A DNA stretch of 64,000 nt from Cytidiella melzeri (GCA_022592445.1 JABYQR010000002.1:1-64000); one strand, 5' to 3'; counted from the stretch's first letter, positions 20,194-32,086 are shown. The notes: generated by a model from the letters alone, not told the origin. A program made the numbers and translations.

Positions 20194-22152
20194 GCTACTC
20201 ACCACGCCTACAAATTGCAGAGTGGCGACATTGTATCACCGTCCATTCCAGCGCTTAGCGACCACCGTTGGCTGGAAAGGGTCCAGGAAAGGTTCCAGAT
20301 GAGCCAGGGAAGACGTGGAAAGGGCACAAGAACATAGCGTTAACATGTTCTTAACTTAGCACAAGTGTGGGACGTCCTGAGGCAAAGTACAATGGATGTG
20401 CACGCAGGTCGGTGGGGACCGCAGGAGCACGAGTGGCGGAGGATGTACATCTCCGTGATAATATGGAAAGGTGGAAAAATTGTGTCAGCCAGGTAGAGGC
20501 TGCGAAGACAAGAGTCGAATGTCATGTGTGCCAATGCATACAGTAGTAGCGTAGACATGCTTACAATAAGATGTCAGTTTGACTTTCGAGTGCAGGTCGC
20601 ATACCAGTGAGGCACCTTTTCTCGTCGTCGTCGTCTGAAGTCTATGTGTGCCTGTGCGTGCAGGGTGTGTAGTCAGACAGAGATCCTGAGGCACGAAGGT
20701 TGAACGTTGAACGCCCGTCTACTCTGCCTCGGGGAGACTAGCTGAAAGGTTCCCCACATACTTTCCCTGATTAACTTCAACTAAGGGGTCTCCAACTCAA
20801 CGGCAAACACGCTCACAGCGTCCTACGCACGATCCACCCAGACTCTTGTCAGCGCGCGTATACCGAAGAAGATGGGGTGAAAGATTGGTCAAGGAATCGG
20901 TCCGTGCTTGACGTACGAGCGGAAAGGAGCACAGGAGGGAGAGGCAGACGAGGCAGACAAGGATTGACACGCCGCTGGTAGTTCTACCGCGGAAAGACAG
21001 CTCGCTTCGCCTAGGGAACTCGCTAGCGAGTCTTTAGGCATGCAAGGGGACGGAAAACAGAAACGGCCACGGTTAGCTGGTGCGTGTGTGTGTGTGCGCG
21101 AGTTGTGTGTGGTTTTTGGCTGACTTTTGCTTAAGCTGGGCATGGTCTTGGAGCACTCGTCGACGCAAGATGGACGGAGGTCAGCGTATGATGAGGATGC
21201 AAAGGACGATCGCATTGCGGTGTACTCATTGCGGCTCGCTTGATCGAAAGCGGTAGAGTCGTCTTGCAAGGGCACTCAGACGTTCAAAGACGACATGATC
21301 AACAGCGACTGAGGACCGACAGTATGTACTCAGAATCAGTCACTTGCTTTCTCATTACTATTTGTATATTGTGAGGTTCCCTATACCTGACGTCCCCAAA
21401 GGCTGGAAGCCGTAGCCAAGGCGTGTATGTGAGCTACACACACTCGAGGAGATCAGACACTCAAGGAAGGGCAAGCAACCCCCAAAGACACGTGCGGATT
21501 GGAAGACTAGCTTGCTCACATCCGACGAGGTGCGCAAAATTACAGTCTCTGACGGCACGTAGGCACAGGTACGCTCAGCATCTGGTTTCATGTCGCAAAC
21601 CAACAGAGCGTGTCCCGAGACAATCAGAGCGGGGTGGAAACAGTAGTAATTATCAACACACCGGAATTGTAATTACTACCTATTTTGCGCCTTGCTACTG
21701 TTTCATTTAATTCCCCTGTTGCAGAATATTTTCAGGAGTCAGCACTGCCCAGCAATATGCGGGAAGTGGTGCACACATAAAGACATATTACAAAGTTGCC
21801 AATGGAGACGTCGATTGAACACAGGACAGGCTGGGACAGCCTTGGTGGCGCCGTTGGGTGGCGCCGTTGCACTCCAACTGCCGTCTCCCACCTTGGCTTG
21901 ATTCCCCTGTCGCAGATTCCACAATACCCTTAGGAGTCAGCGATGGGTCAAAAATATCGCGCGGCAACGACTAGATCTCCTCGCCGTGCGTCGACATGCC
22001 TTGCGGCCTTGTGCTCCAATTTCGCAGGTCACAGCGAGTCTGTTCGCGGTACGGTGCACTTTGCCTCGCGTGTCCTGTACGGGAAATAACGAGACCCTCT
22101 GATTAATCGATCAACGTTCGGCTTGTGAGCACTGCTTCAAACTTAGTTACTG
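20194..22152. other. Cassette A non-coding region between divergent genes
   Basis: About 2 kb repeated in copies B (36976-38910) and C (47941-49873). Most ORFs are broken by indels between copies, so I call none. One 82-codon minus ORF (21358-21603) stays open in all three but has no recognisable motif. A strong hairpin lies at 21636-21710: GTAGTAATTA pairs with TAATTACTAC inside an outer GAAACAGTA/TACTGTTTC. GGCGCCGTTG is repeated in tandem near 21845-21870. Confidence 0.4.
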
Positions 22153-23020
22153 TTGTAGAACCAGCTTTGCAAATTTATTTGCATCGAGCGTATTGAAAAA
22201 AGTGTGGGCACATGAGCGTTGGCCCAAAAATTACAATTTTTTCTTTATTTCCTAGAAGACCATCTCACGTATGATATCCGGAGGTTTGAAGGATGAGAAA
22301 TCGTGTAATACGACGAGCGGAACGTTGCCGTTGTCGAGAGTCAGGTTTTGCAAAAGCGTACCCGTTTTGAGTCACAAATTGATGCTATAGTCACACGGCA
22401 AGTTCAATCACCGCTCGGCTTGTCACGAAGCGCCCTTGTACAGAGGTTGAGTCGAAGTAGACGAAGCTACATTTACATCGCGTGAGAGACGAACGTAGCT
22501 AGAAGATTATACGAGTATGTACAGCAAAGGAGTGAATTTATATACAAATCAAAAGAGTGGCTATTATTTCACAAGCACAGTCGAGTCTGCGTCATTGGTC
22601 GCCATGTATATTACACTAATCGGAGTTTGAACCCCTTGTCACTCTGCTTGCGCCTTTTGTCACGACAATTTAGAATTTTCCCCTCCCAAGCTCACTCGCA
22701 TCTCTGACAATAAGTTGAAGCTTATGGAAATGAAGCGGTGGTGTAGGCGAGGTAGATTCAAGGTTTTTGTGCTCACCGCTCGCTGGGATCTTTGGGATCT
22801 TGTCAGATATGGTCAGATATGCGTGCACAAGACGGCCGAAAACACACCGGTAACACTCGGTAGCCTGCATCCCTCCCTCGAATATTACAAAAAGTACATG
22901 TACATATTGGTTGAGGAAAATTCTATATAATACATCTTTTACCGGTACAAAAAACAAGGTGTGATTGAGGCTGGAGGCTGATTTGCAACAGCGTACCCGT
23001 TTGCAAAAGGGGTTCTACAA
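22153..23020. mobile_element. 868-bp MITE-like DNA transposon, copy A only
   Basis: Inverted ends: TTGTAGAACC..CTTTGCAAA at the left, TTTGCAAAAGGGGTTCTACAA at the right. Copies B and C have the uninterrupted site (TTAGTTACTGATGAAAAAC at 38901 and 49864), so this is a clean insertion. The flanks share TACTG (22148-22152 and 23024-23028), but the right flank also has extra bases, so the target duplication is imperfect. It has no transposase ORF; it is AT-rich with a plus-strand ORF of 71 codons that I reject. Probably non-autonomous. Confidence 0.75.
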
Positions 23021-23283
23021 CAGTACTGATGAAAAACAGACTGTAACCGAGTTACTAATCAAAAAACAGACTGCAACCGAGTTACTGATTAAAAAAAGAC
23101 TGCAACTAATTGCTCTCCATCCCGCAGTGCTATCAACCGCTGGGAGCTAGAGGCTGTTCCGAACATACATTTGGTGGTTACCATCACTTATCAATCATTG
23201 CCTCAGCAACCAACCTAACCTTTTCTGGATGTTATCTAAGTATGTGTGCACTGTTTTTTGCATCAGCACAGCAGAGCCACAAG

Positions 23284-23292
23284 CTATATAAA
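23284..23292 (+). promoter_or_regulatory. TATA box of secreted-protein gene, copy A
   Basis: CTATATAAAA, same in B (39167-39175) and C (50130-50138). It lies about 215 bp upstream of a 5'UTR intron (23502-23562, GTGAGT...CTAAC...TTGCAG) and about 330 bp before the ATG. Confidence 0.7.
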
Positions 23293-23617
23293 ACCCCTTG
23301 TTGCCACTATTCTTGCACCCAGCATATCTCATTTCTCCAGCCTTTCATTGCTTCAGTGCCAGTCAGTGATTACTTCATTGTCTGTGCTCTTCCCCTGTAC
23401 TGAGACTGTTCTTACAGCTAGTTGTCTTACTGTCTTCTTGAACCCCTCTCAAATCACACTTCCTGCTACTTCAGGTCTTTGTGTTGATTAAGCACTGGTT
23501 GGTGAGTACTTTGTTGTCTACATTGCACTTGCCTCAGATCACTGTACTAACTGCTCTTGCAGCTAGCCATCTTACTTCCCTTTCAAACTCCTGTTCAAAC
23601 ACCCTTGCTACACCATC

Positions 23618-24043
23618 ATGCAACTCTTGACCCCTCTTATCTTGTTTGCCACCATCTTCACTGGCACATTCCACATGGTATCTGTGTCTGCCCTTCCGTA
23701 CGACAGTACAGAAGTCTCCCGCCATCCAGTTCCCTTCAGCAACAACAACAGCTTGGAGAGACGGAGCCCCATGGAAGTCGACGTGTTCAAGGCAAAATTG
23801 GACGAAGTTCACAGGCTATTTGATACGAAAGAGCTTGTTGAAGCTCACAAAGCTGTTGCAAAGATTTATATGAAAAACTTAGCCAGGTATAATCAGATTG
23901 AGAATTATGTACAAGGTAAAGGCTCAAAGCCTCAGGGTCTATCTACAACAGATGAGGCACATTTCAGATTGGTGTTCCAGTATATGAAAGCACTCCTCGA
24001 AAGAGGGATTAACCCAGAGACAACCATTAATTTAAAAATGTAG
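23618..24043 (+). CDS. Small secreted protein with processed propeptide, copy A
   Basis: 141 residues. Residues 1-25 form a signal peptide (MQLLTPLILFATIF...VSVSA, cleavage near LPYDS). A short pro-region follows and ends with a Kex2-like dibasic site, Arg48-Arg49 (SLERR|SPM). The mature part, about 90 residues, is charged and helical with no cysteines. A TATA box and a 61-bp 5'UTR intron precede the gene and argue that it is expressed. Compared with copy B, the 750 bp through residue 52 have only two differences by eye, but the mature part is about 45% identical in protein. Spacing of hydrophobic positions is kept (VH..F, L..A..AVA, QI..Y, G.GS.PQ.LS..DE.H.RL, L.E.GIN). No known domain recognised; effector-, toxin- or pheromone-like roles are speculation. 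Confidence 0.75.
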   Translation: MQLLTPLILFATIFTGTFHMVSVSALPYDSTEVSRHPVPFSNNNSLERRSPMEVDVFKAKLDEVHRLFDTKELVEAHKAVAKIYMKNLARYNQIENYVQGKGSKPQGLSTTDEAHFRLVFQYMKALLERGINPETTINLKM

Positions 24044-24740
24044 ATGATTTTACACTTACAAGCCATGTATAGATCCTTTACTACAAATGTACTAGAAATT
24101 CCAGTACTTTGTAGTCCATATCCATTGGTCAGTAGATTCATAGTATCAGTTAAAACTGTAGCCCAAATTGATGCAGCAAAGCAGTCAACAACTTATAGAA
24201 GATGGAACAGTTGAAGTTACCAGCAGTAGAGTAATGAAGTAATGGGCATGGATGAAGTAGTAAACAACTGAGAAGAATGTGCCTGGATGAAGTTTCCTCG
24301 GGTATAATCAGCCTGCAGTAAGCTAGCCTGTAGATAACTTAGGAAATCATCCAGCATGTACTATACATTCTCAGAATCATTTGAGAGATGTTCCAACAAA
24401 TAAGTAATGCAGCCACATGCTATAGATGGCCACACCTTGATGGGTAATATCTAACTTGTTGGTCACATATAAAATGTTATACAGCCTGAGCCTGACCAGT
24501 TCTATATATTATATCAATAGTACAGGAAACAATTCATGCCACTAGCCTCTCTGTGTGTATCAAAATATGCATGTTCTCCTCTGTCCTTTCAAAACATCAA
24601 AAAGTGCTCACTCTTAGTGAAATCACTTATACTACTGTCAAATTAGTATCAAAATCCCATAGAAATACATCACATACAAGTTTCCAGCTATCTCCCAGCA
24701 TTATTCATGCTTCAATAGGTCAAGAACCCCCCAAAAAGTG
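24044..24740 (+). other. 3' flank of the secreted-protein gene
   Basis: Non-coding. Divergence from copy B falls gradually: marked just after the stop, then about 92% identity near 24070-24200, then near-identity. It contains several short ORFs that are frame-broken between copies. Confidence 0.4.
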
Positions 24741-25309
24741 AAGAAGAAGGTCAGTTACAATTCCTGAAGAATGAAGAACAATTGCTCCAGTGTGCTCCAG
24801 CACATTGATGCTTTTTCAGATATGACCCCCTTTGTCCCCCAAAGTGTGTGAATCTGATGGGATAATACAGTCAGTAACAGTCTCAATATCAAAGCAATGA
24901 ATACAGTTGATGACATCACACTGACTTTGTTATGAGCCCGGGCTCATTATTACTTTGTATCATATCACTTTTGCAATAAAAATGCACTTTTCGATCTTTA
25001 CAGACTGCATATGGGCACCAATTTGTACAATTTATACATCATCGGATAGCCCTATCTTTTGGCAACATCCTGGTACAAAGATCCTGTCAATTGATGTGGA
25101 ACTGAGCAAGTTATGGCCAGTATACTGAAAAAAAAGTCACTCAGACTCAGATGTGAACTCCACTCTTGCTGGCAGATGACGTCAAATTATGGTCAAGTAC
25201 ATGCACAGTATTCTACAGACAATTGCTTGCTCTCTGAACAAGGAATACAAGCAGAACACATGCCACAAGTATTGTTGGCTCTGAGCAAGAGTTACAAGTA
25301 GTTTGGAAG

Positions 25310-26008
25310 TGGAACAGAGATGGGGCTCGACTTGACAAACAGGGACACGAGGTGGAAAACGATGAGGAGGTAGTGGCAGGTATGAAGCACAATGTTTCAC
25401 GAGCTAGCAAGCTTATTCAGAAAGCTAGCTCAGTAAAGACCAAGTTAGTATTGTTACTTCCAGCTATGTAGGGGGTTGCTTACCTAGCCAGTAAAGACCA
25501 AGAAGCTGAAATGGGGGACTAGAAGCATACATGCAGCAGCTTATATAGACTTCAGAGCCTGTGCACAGACCATGCTTGGCATGAAGTTGTGTGAGCAGAA
25601 AGAATGATCAAACTACCTAAACAAGAACAAGAGCTATTGTCTGGACTCTGTCAAGACCTCTACCCATGAGAGAATTTATCTAGAAGGAGACCAGTCTTTG
25701 TATTCAGTTCCCACACTTGTGAGAACACTCTACAATAAAGAGAACAATGGTAAAAGAACAATAGAAGTCCAGGTGAACAGTATCTATGACGCCAAACCAT
25801 AGCTACAGGCTGGGCCATGTGGTTGTAGCCATGTGGTCCTACATAAGCTGAGTCACATGCCAATGTGACGTAGAAGCAAGTAACGTGACTATGTAGAGCA
25901 TCTGAACCACGTGATATGGGTGCTTAATAGACATGCAAGGGGTTCACAAAAGGGTAAAACTAGAGAAAAAATGCAAAACATTAAGGGCTAGTTGGGCCAT
26001 CCGCGACA
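25310..26008 (-). repeat. Solo LTR (family 2) in module R, copy A
   Basis: Same LTR as 5868-6625, read on minus from TGTCGCGGATGG at 26008. Flanks GGAAG (25305-25309) and GGAGG (26009-26013) are a slightly mutated 5-bp target duplication. The empty site is visible in the second module copy near 28580, where GTGGAAGCTAACTAC runs on without interruption. Confidence 0.85.
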
Positions 26009-26053
26009 GGAGGCCAACAAAACATTCTCAACCCCTACATCCTTGAACAATGG

Positions 26054-26350
26054 AATTTTTTTAGTTGCATCAGCAGTGAGAACTGCATCTGATTGTCCCA
26101 CAAATTTTCACAACCATTAGTTGCTCTCTACATAGGAATCACAATCAGAACACAGCCTGTGGCAGTTCAATGGGGATGAGGCAGTTCAGACATCAACAGG
26201 ACATGGTTGCATCAGCGGCAAGCACTGCATCTGAGTGTTCCACAAAGTTTCACAATCATAAGTTGCTCTCCAAGCAGGAGTTACAATCACAACACAGCCT
26301 GTTGCAGTTTCAATGGGGATGAGGCAGTTCAGACATCAACAGGACACATG
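26054..26350 (+). repeat. ~140-bp tandem repeat, two units
   Basis: Each unit runs from GTTGCATCAGC through CAACCATTAGTTGCTCTC-like sequence to GAGGCAGTTCAGACATCAACAGGAC. The same unit is arrayed at 28622-29400 and inverted at 27615-28030. Confidence 0.8.
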
Positions 26351-27614
26351 TAACATGTTCTGGGAGTCAATCTAATGGGACACCCTCAAGCCCTTTATTC
26401 TTGAAGCAAGTAATTTTCTGACATCAACAGCAAGTTTTGATGAGTGATTGTTGCATCAGCAGTGAACACTGCACATAATTAATTTCAAGACATATGAAGC
26501 CCCTTGCTACCATTGGTGGCTACCTTCATCAATGTATGGCTCCTTTTCCAGCAACCAAACTTATCAATTGTAGTGCAGTCACTTTGTTCCAGATCAATTT
26601 GCTCATGAAAGGTGTCACCAATAGCAAATTCCCGAATACATTAAATGTTTTTGACCAGATTACTTGGCAAGCTCCTGACCAGGAACAGAGTTGTTTACTG
26701 AGGTTCTTTTGGGCAACAAAGCCACTGGTTCAAGTAACTATTTCAGGCTATATGATTCATTCAATTTGTTATCAGTAACATGGTTACTTGTAACCCTTCT
26801 CCTGCAGTTTACCAAATTGTATTCGGATTAGTGAACACCATCTCAAGGAAGCCGCATGTCAAACATAGCATTAGGAAGACCGGCAAGCAGCAAGTACGAT
26901 TCCTGAGGATTGAATGAAATAATACTTTTTGAGCCAAATTTGTAAGTGAACTTGGTGCTGGTAGCAGCCTGAACAAGTGGTTTTGTTGGGAATAGCTTCT
27001 TCAATGAGTAATGTATGGTAAGTTGGTTTGGAGCACACAATCATTCATGAAAGAAGAGGGACTGTACTGTACTGTTTGAAGTGCAACAATGGGTGTGAGT
27101 ACAGAATTAAAACAAGTTTGTGGAGTAGAGCATGGGGATAAAGATTGTTTGACATGTGTCTTCTTCTTAATTGTGTTGAACTATGTCGAATGGTCTAGAT
27201 ACAATTTGGTAAACTACAGGAGCAGGGTTACAAGTGTTTATGTTATTGATAGCAAATTGGATAAATCATATAGCATGAAATAGGTAAGTGCACCTGTGAC
27301 TTTGTTACCAAAAAGAACCTCAGTAAATAACTCTGTTCCTAGTAAGGATCTTGCCAAGCCATCTGGTCATGAATATTGACTGTATTACAAGCATTGGCTA
27401 TTAATGACACCTTTGATAGGTAACTTGGTCTGGGATAAAGTGACTGTACTACAATTGATAAGATTGGTTGCAGGAAAAGGAGCCATACATCGATGAAGAT
27501 AGTCACCAATGGTAGCAAGGGGCTTCATCTATCTTGTCATTAATTTTGTGCAGTGTTCACTGCTGATTCTAGAAAATGACTTGTTTAAAGAATGAAGGGC
27601 TTGAGGGTGCCTCA

Positions 27615-28030
27615 TTAGATCAATTGCTAGAACATGTTACATGTGTCCTGCTGATGTCTGCACTGCCTCACCCCCATTGGAGCTGACACAGGATGTGTTC
27701 TGATTGTAACTCCTGCTTATAGAGCAACTGGTGGTTGTAAAACTGTATGGATGAATCAAAGGCAGTGCTTTATGCTGTTGCAACCACGTCCTGTTGATGT
27801 CTGAACTGCCTCAGCCCCATTAGAACTGCCACAGGCTATGTTCTGATTTAACTCCTCCTTAGAGAGCAACTAATGGTTGTGAAACTCTGTGCAACAATCT
27901 GATGCAGTGCTTGCTGCTGCTACAACCATGTCCTGTTGATGTCTGAACTGCCTCACCCCCATTGGAACTGCCACAGGCTGTGTTCTGATTGTAACTCCTG
28001 CTTAGAAGGCGTCTAACAGTTGTGAAACTT
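27615..28030 (-). repeat. ~140-bp tandem repeat array, inverted, about three units
   Basis: Reverse complement of the unit at 26054-26350; the marker CCTGTTGATGTCTGAACTGCCTC occurs at about 27660, 27790 and 27930. Confidence 0.75.
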
Positions 28031-28034
28031 TGTG

Positions 28035-28590
28035 GAACAATTAAAATTCCTGAAGAATGAAGAAGAATTGTTCCAGTGTGCTCCAGCACATTGATGCCTT
28101 TTCAGATGTGACCTTTTTGTCCCACAAAGTGTGGGAATTTGATGGCAGAATACTGACAGTAACAGTGTCAATAACAAAACAATGAACACAGCTGATGGCA
28201 TCACACTGGTCTTGTTATCAGCTCTTTATAACTTTGTATCAAATCACTTTTGCAGTCAGAATGCAGTTTTTGATTTTTACGGATTGCATATGGGTACAAA
28301 ATTGTACATTAATACACCATTGGATAGCCCTATCTTGTGGCAACATCCTGGTACAAACATCCTGTCAATTGAAGTCAAACTGGGAAAGCTATGGCCAGTC
28401 TACCAAAAAAAGTCATCCAGACTCAGATTCAAACTCCACTCCTGCTGGAATGATATCAAATTCTGGTCAGGTACATGTGCAGCAACCTACAGACATTGCT
28501 TGCTCTCTGGACAGGGAATACAATTAGAAGACATGCCACATATAGTATTGGCTCCGAGCAAGAATTACCAGTACTGTGGAAGCTAACTAC
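28035..28590 (+). repeat. Module R head, second copy (empty LTR site)
   Basis: About 85% similar to 24741-25309 by eye. The 134-codon plus ORF 28182-28586 includes WQHPGTNILSIEVKLGKLWP and SGQGIQLEDMPHIVLAPSKN; the inverted third copy (30236-30785) has an 88-codon version. The conservation of this frame across copies suggests old protein-coding origin. Family not recognised. Confidence 0.5.
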
Positions 28591-28621
28591 AAATTCTCAA
28601 TACCTACATTCTTGGACAGTG

Positions 28622-29400
28622 TAAATTTGTGGCTGCATCAGCAGTGAGTACTGCATCTGATTGTTCCACAAGATTTCACAACTGTTAGTTGCACTCTAAG
28701 GAGGAGTTACAATCAAAACACAGCCTGTGGCAGTTCCAATGGGGGTGAGGCAGTTCAGACATCAACAGGACATGGTTGCATCAGCAGCAAGCACTGCGTT
28801 GGATTGTTGCACAAAGTTTCACAGCCATTAGTTGCTCTCTAAGGAGGAGTTACAATCAGAACATAGCCTGGGGCAGTTTTAATGGGGCTGAGGCAGTTCA
28901 GACATCAACAGGATGTGGTTGCATCACCATAGAGCACTGCCTTTGATTCTTCCATACAGTTTGATAACCACCAGTTGTTCTATATGCAGGGGTTACAATC
29001 AGAACACAGCCAGTGCTGCATTCAATTGCTATACAAATTTTCACAACCACTACTTTCCAAGCAGGAATTACAGCTGTAGCAGCCAATAGGGGTTAGGCAG
29101 TTCAGACATCAACCGCACATAGTTGGATTGGCAGCAAGCACTGCATCCAATTGCCTCAACAAGTTTTACAACCATTAGTAGGAGTTACAGTCCCAACACA
29201 GCCTGTAGCAGTTTCCATGGGGGTGAGGCAGTTCAGACATCAGCAACATGTGGTTGCATTAGAAGCAAGCACTGCATCTGATTGTTCACAAAGTTTCACA
29301 CCCACTAATTGCTCTCTGAGCAGGAGTTACAATCTGAACACAGCCTGTGGGATTTTCAATGTGAACGAGGCAGTTCAGACATCAACAGGATACATGTAAC
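28622..29400 (+). repeat. ~140-bp tandem repeat array, about five units
   Basis: The marker GGCAGTTCAGACATCA recurs near 28750, 28890, 29097, 29226 and 29370, a spacing of 130-145 bp except for one longer, rearranged interval. Units differ by 10-20%. Confidence 0.8.
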
Positions 29401-30235
29401 ATGTTTGAGCAATTGATCTAATAAGACACCTTCAAGCTGTTCATTCTTGAACTAAGCAATTCACTAGAATCAGCAGTAAACACTGCACAAGATTAATGAC
29501 AAGATAGATGAAGCCCCTTGCTACCATTGGTGACTACCTTCATCCTCGTACCGCAACCAAACTTATCAATTGTAGTAAGATCACTTGATCCCAGATCAAG
29601 TTGCCTATCAAAAGTGTCACCAATAGCAAATGCCCGTAATACAGTCAATATTTATGACCAGATGGCTTGGCAAGGTCCTTACCAGGAACAGAGTTGTTTA
29701 CTGAGGTTTGTTTTGGAAACAAAGTCACAGGTGCAGTTTAACTATTTCATGCTATACAATTTATTCAATTTGCTATCAGTCACATAATCACTTGTAACCC
29801 TGCTCCTGCAGTTTACCAAATTGTATCTAGATTTTTAAGCACGAATCAGCACCATTAAGGAGAAGACACATGTTGAATGGTCTTTGTCTCCATGCTCTAC
29901 TCCACAAACATGTTGTAATTCTGTACTCACACCCATTGTTGCACTTCAAACAATACAGCACATTTTGTCTTCTTTCATGAACAATTGTGTGCTCCAGTGA
30001 AGACAAACCACAAGTTACTATACATCACTCACTGACAAAGTTATTCCCAACCAAGTTACTTGGTCAGGCTGCTACCAGCACCAAGTTTACTTACATCTGG
30101 CTCAAAAAGTAATATTCATTCAATCTTCAGGAATTGTACTTGCCGCTTGCCGGCCTTGCTAACACTATCAGATACAGTACTCCCTACTAATGCAGCCACA
30201 AATTTACATTGTCCAAGAATTAGGGGGAGAGAGTT

Positions 30236-30785
30236 TGTAGTTAGCTCCCAAAGTACTGGTAATTCTTGCTCAAAGCCAATACTATGTTTGGCATGTCTTC
30301 TAATTGTATTCCTTGTTCAGAGAGCAAGCAATGTCTGTAGATTGCTGCACATGTACCTGACCAGAATTTGATATCATTCCAGCAGGAGTGGAGTTTGAAT
30401 CTGAGTCTGGATGACTTTTTTTGGTAGACTGGCCATAGCTTTCCCAGTTTGACTTCAATTGACAGGATGTTTGTACCAGAATATTGCCACAAGATAGGGC
30501 TATCCAATGGTGTATCATATGTACAGATTTATACCCATATGCATTCTGTAAAAATCAAAAACTGCATTTCGATTGCAAAAGTGATCTGATACAAAGTTAT
30601 AAAGGGCTGATAACAAGGCCAGTGTGATGCCATCAGCTGTATTCATTGCTTTGTTATTGACAATGTTACTTTATGTATTCCCATCAAATTCACACACTTT
30701 GGGGGACAAGAAAGTCACATCTGAAAAGGCGTCAATGTGCTGGAGCACACTGGAACAATTCTTCTTCATTCTTCAGGAATTGTAA
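30236..30785 (-). repeat. Module R head, third copy, inverted
   Basis: Reverse complement of 28035-28590, ending at TTCTTCATTCTTCAGGAATTG. It borders the MSA element, whose TATA box starts only 20 bp further on. Confidence 0.7.
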
Positions 30786-30934
30786 TAGGAGAGGTGACGT
30801 AGTTATATAAACTGAGTCCCTTTGTCAATTTTTGTGAGAGAGAACAGCACCCCCCAGAGCTTTCCCTTTTCTTTTGTGACTGCGTTAAGCTACCTGCAAC
30901 TGTGTTCCTTTCACTGCAATTTTCTGCTATTTCT

Positions 30935-31459
30935 ATGTCCGCTGAGCCTGCAACTCATTCTGTTCCCTAAGTTTATCACTACTGCCCCACCATTCCTCAC
31001 TTACTGGATGGTTGCTGTCTCTACTGCCTGTGTCGAAAGATACTGCATTGCTATCCTATTCCACCAGCACCAACGCCTCCACCAGAGCCCCCTGTAGAGC
31101 CCTCTGTGTCTTCTGAGAGACTTTCAACCAAATTACCCTTGCCAGCGAGTTCCAATGCCTCTGTAGCAGATTTGCTTGAAGACTGCTCCTGCTGCAATAC
31201 ACAAAGCAACTATCCTGCTCCACTGCAAACCGGTCCTTTTGTACCCCTCAAATGCGGTTGTTCTGTTGCCCCACATCCTGACTGCTGGCTCTCTCCTACA
31301 ATCAAGGGAGAAAACCACGAGTGCAAACTCATTCAATTTAATCTCACTGGCACCTTCAGCGTTGTCGTTGGACACGCATTTGCGTGCAACACCCATCACC
31401 AATCTGGTAGAGTTGTCCTCCACTACCAATTTTGCAATCCCTCCTCTGACTCCAACTGA
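30935..31459 (+). pseudogene. Unclassified 'MSA' protein gene, cassette A
   Basis: It begins MSAEPATHSVP and is followed by a stop and a frame change; the main frame then runs from about 31050 (PPAPTPPPEPPVEPS) to the stop at 31457. The conserved domain has LPLPASSNASVADLLED, CSCCNTQS, VPLKCGCSVAPHPDCWL, KGENHECKLIQFNL, VVVGHAFACNTHHQSG and VVLHYQFCN. It shares this with 5851-7138, where the same order (TATA, MSA frame, CACTGC-rich tail, DUF6698-like start) is seen. Many Cys and His suggest a structured domain. B and C lack it, lost with the 4.9-kb segment. Function unknown. Confidence 0.55.
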
Positions 31460-32086
31460 GTCTCGCTGCTGTCATTGCCACTGTAACATGTTGACATTGA
31501 CTCTTCCTTTCACCCCCACCATAAAAGTGCATGTCTTCTCATGTATAAATCATCTGGGCACCCATTGGGCTCACACGGATATTAATGGTTTGTCTTATCA
31601 CCTTACCTAAAGCATTTCACTGTGTTTTGCTTTGGACGAGTAGCACTTTACTACCTTTGAGTTGGCCTCGTTTGTTTCACTGCATTGTACTGCAAACTTC
31701 TTTACTGCGTTACTGCGACTGTGTTTCTACTCCACCACGCCAAGCTTACTGCATTCTCTTTCACTGTGTCGAGTTTATCACAACATTTCCTCATCAATGC
31801 AACAGTGTTTCGCATTTCCAATTTGATTTGTGCCTTAGTCCTGATATCTACATCACAAGGTGTTTTGCGTTGATCCTACCTGCGCACTGACTTCTCGGTT
31901 TCATTGCAAGTCTCATTGCACCCCGTTGCCTCATTGGGTTAGACCCCTGATATTGACTCCGAGTTTGCAACACATTTTACTTACTTGCCGCTTCGATTCG
32001 CACTAGGTTTAGCTAGGTCTCTTAGGCCACCTTGCATTCACTACGTACACATTTGGGCTCTATAACCCTTCCACTTCTTTGCCACT
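31460..32086 (+). other. Spacer between the MSA frame and the DUF6698-like gene
   Basis: CACTGC/TTTCACTGTG-rich, no convincing ORF. It corresponds to 7139-7690 in the left element, so MSA frame, spacer and the next gene travel together. Confidence 0.4.

Larger units (their letters stand above)
24741..27068 (+). repeat. Repeat module R, first copy in cassette A
   Basis: It starts ATTCCTGAAGAATGAAGAA. Parts: about 570 bp encoding a broken frame with KKKSLRLRCELHSCW and LLSEQGIQAEHMPQ; a solo LTR; a ~140-bp tandem repeat; a block containing the frame MKPLATIGGYLHQ; and a block whose minus frame reads LFPTKPLVQAATSTKFTY. All parts recur, direct or inverted, at 27200-30785, and in B and C. Frames are broken and the family is unknown to me. 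Confidence 0.6.
27069..31967. repeat. 4.9-kb palindrome-rich segment present only in copy A
   Basis: B and C pass directly from the equivalent of 27068 (GAGGGACTGTA) to the equivalent of 31968. The segment contains an inverted partial module R (27200-28030), a direct one (28035-29880) and another inverted one (29880-30785), followed by the MSA element (30790-31967). Adjacent inverted copies would fold into long cruciforms. Confidence 0.75.

Noticed and set aside
21358..21603. 82-codon minus ORF conserved in all three cassettes
   Set aside because: The copies are too similar for conservation to mean much, and an overlapping plus-strand ORF is equally conserved; no motif.
22715..22930. 71-codon ORF inside the MITE-like insertion as a transposase remnant
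   Set aside because: No DDE or zinc-finger motif, too short, composition follows the AT-rich background.
26054..29400. CRISPR-like regular repeats
   Set aside because: Units are ~140 bp, contiguous and diverged, without short repeats separated by unique spacers; the genome is fungal.
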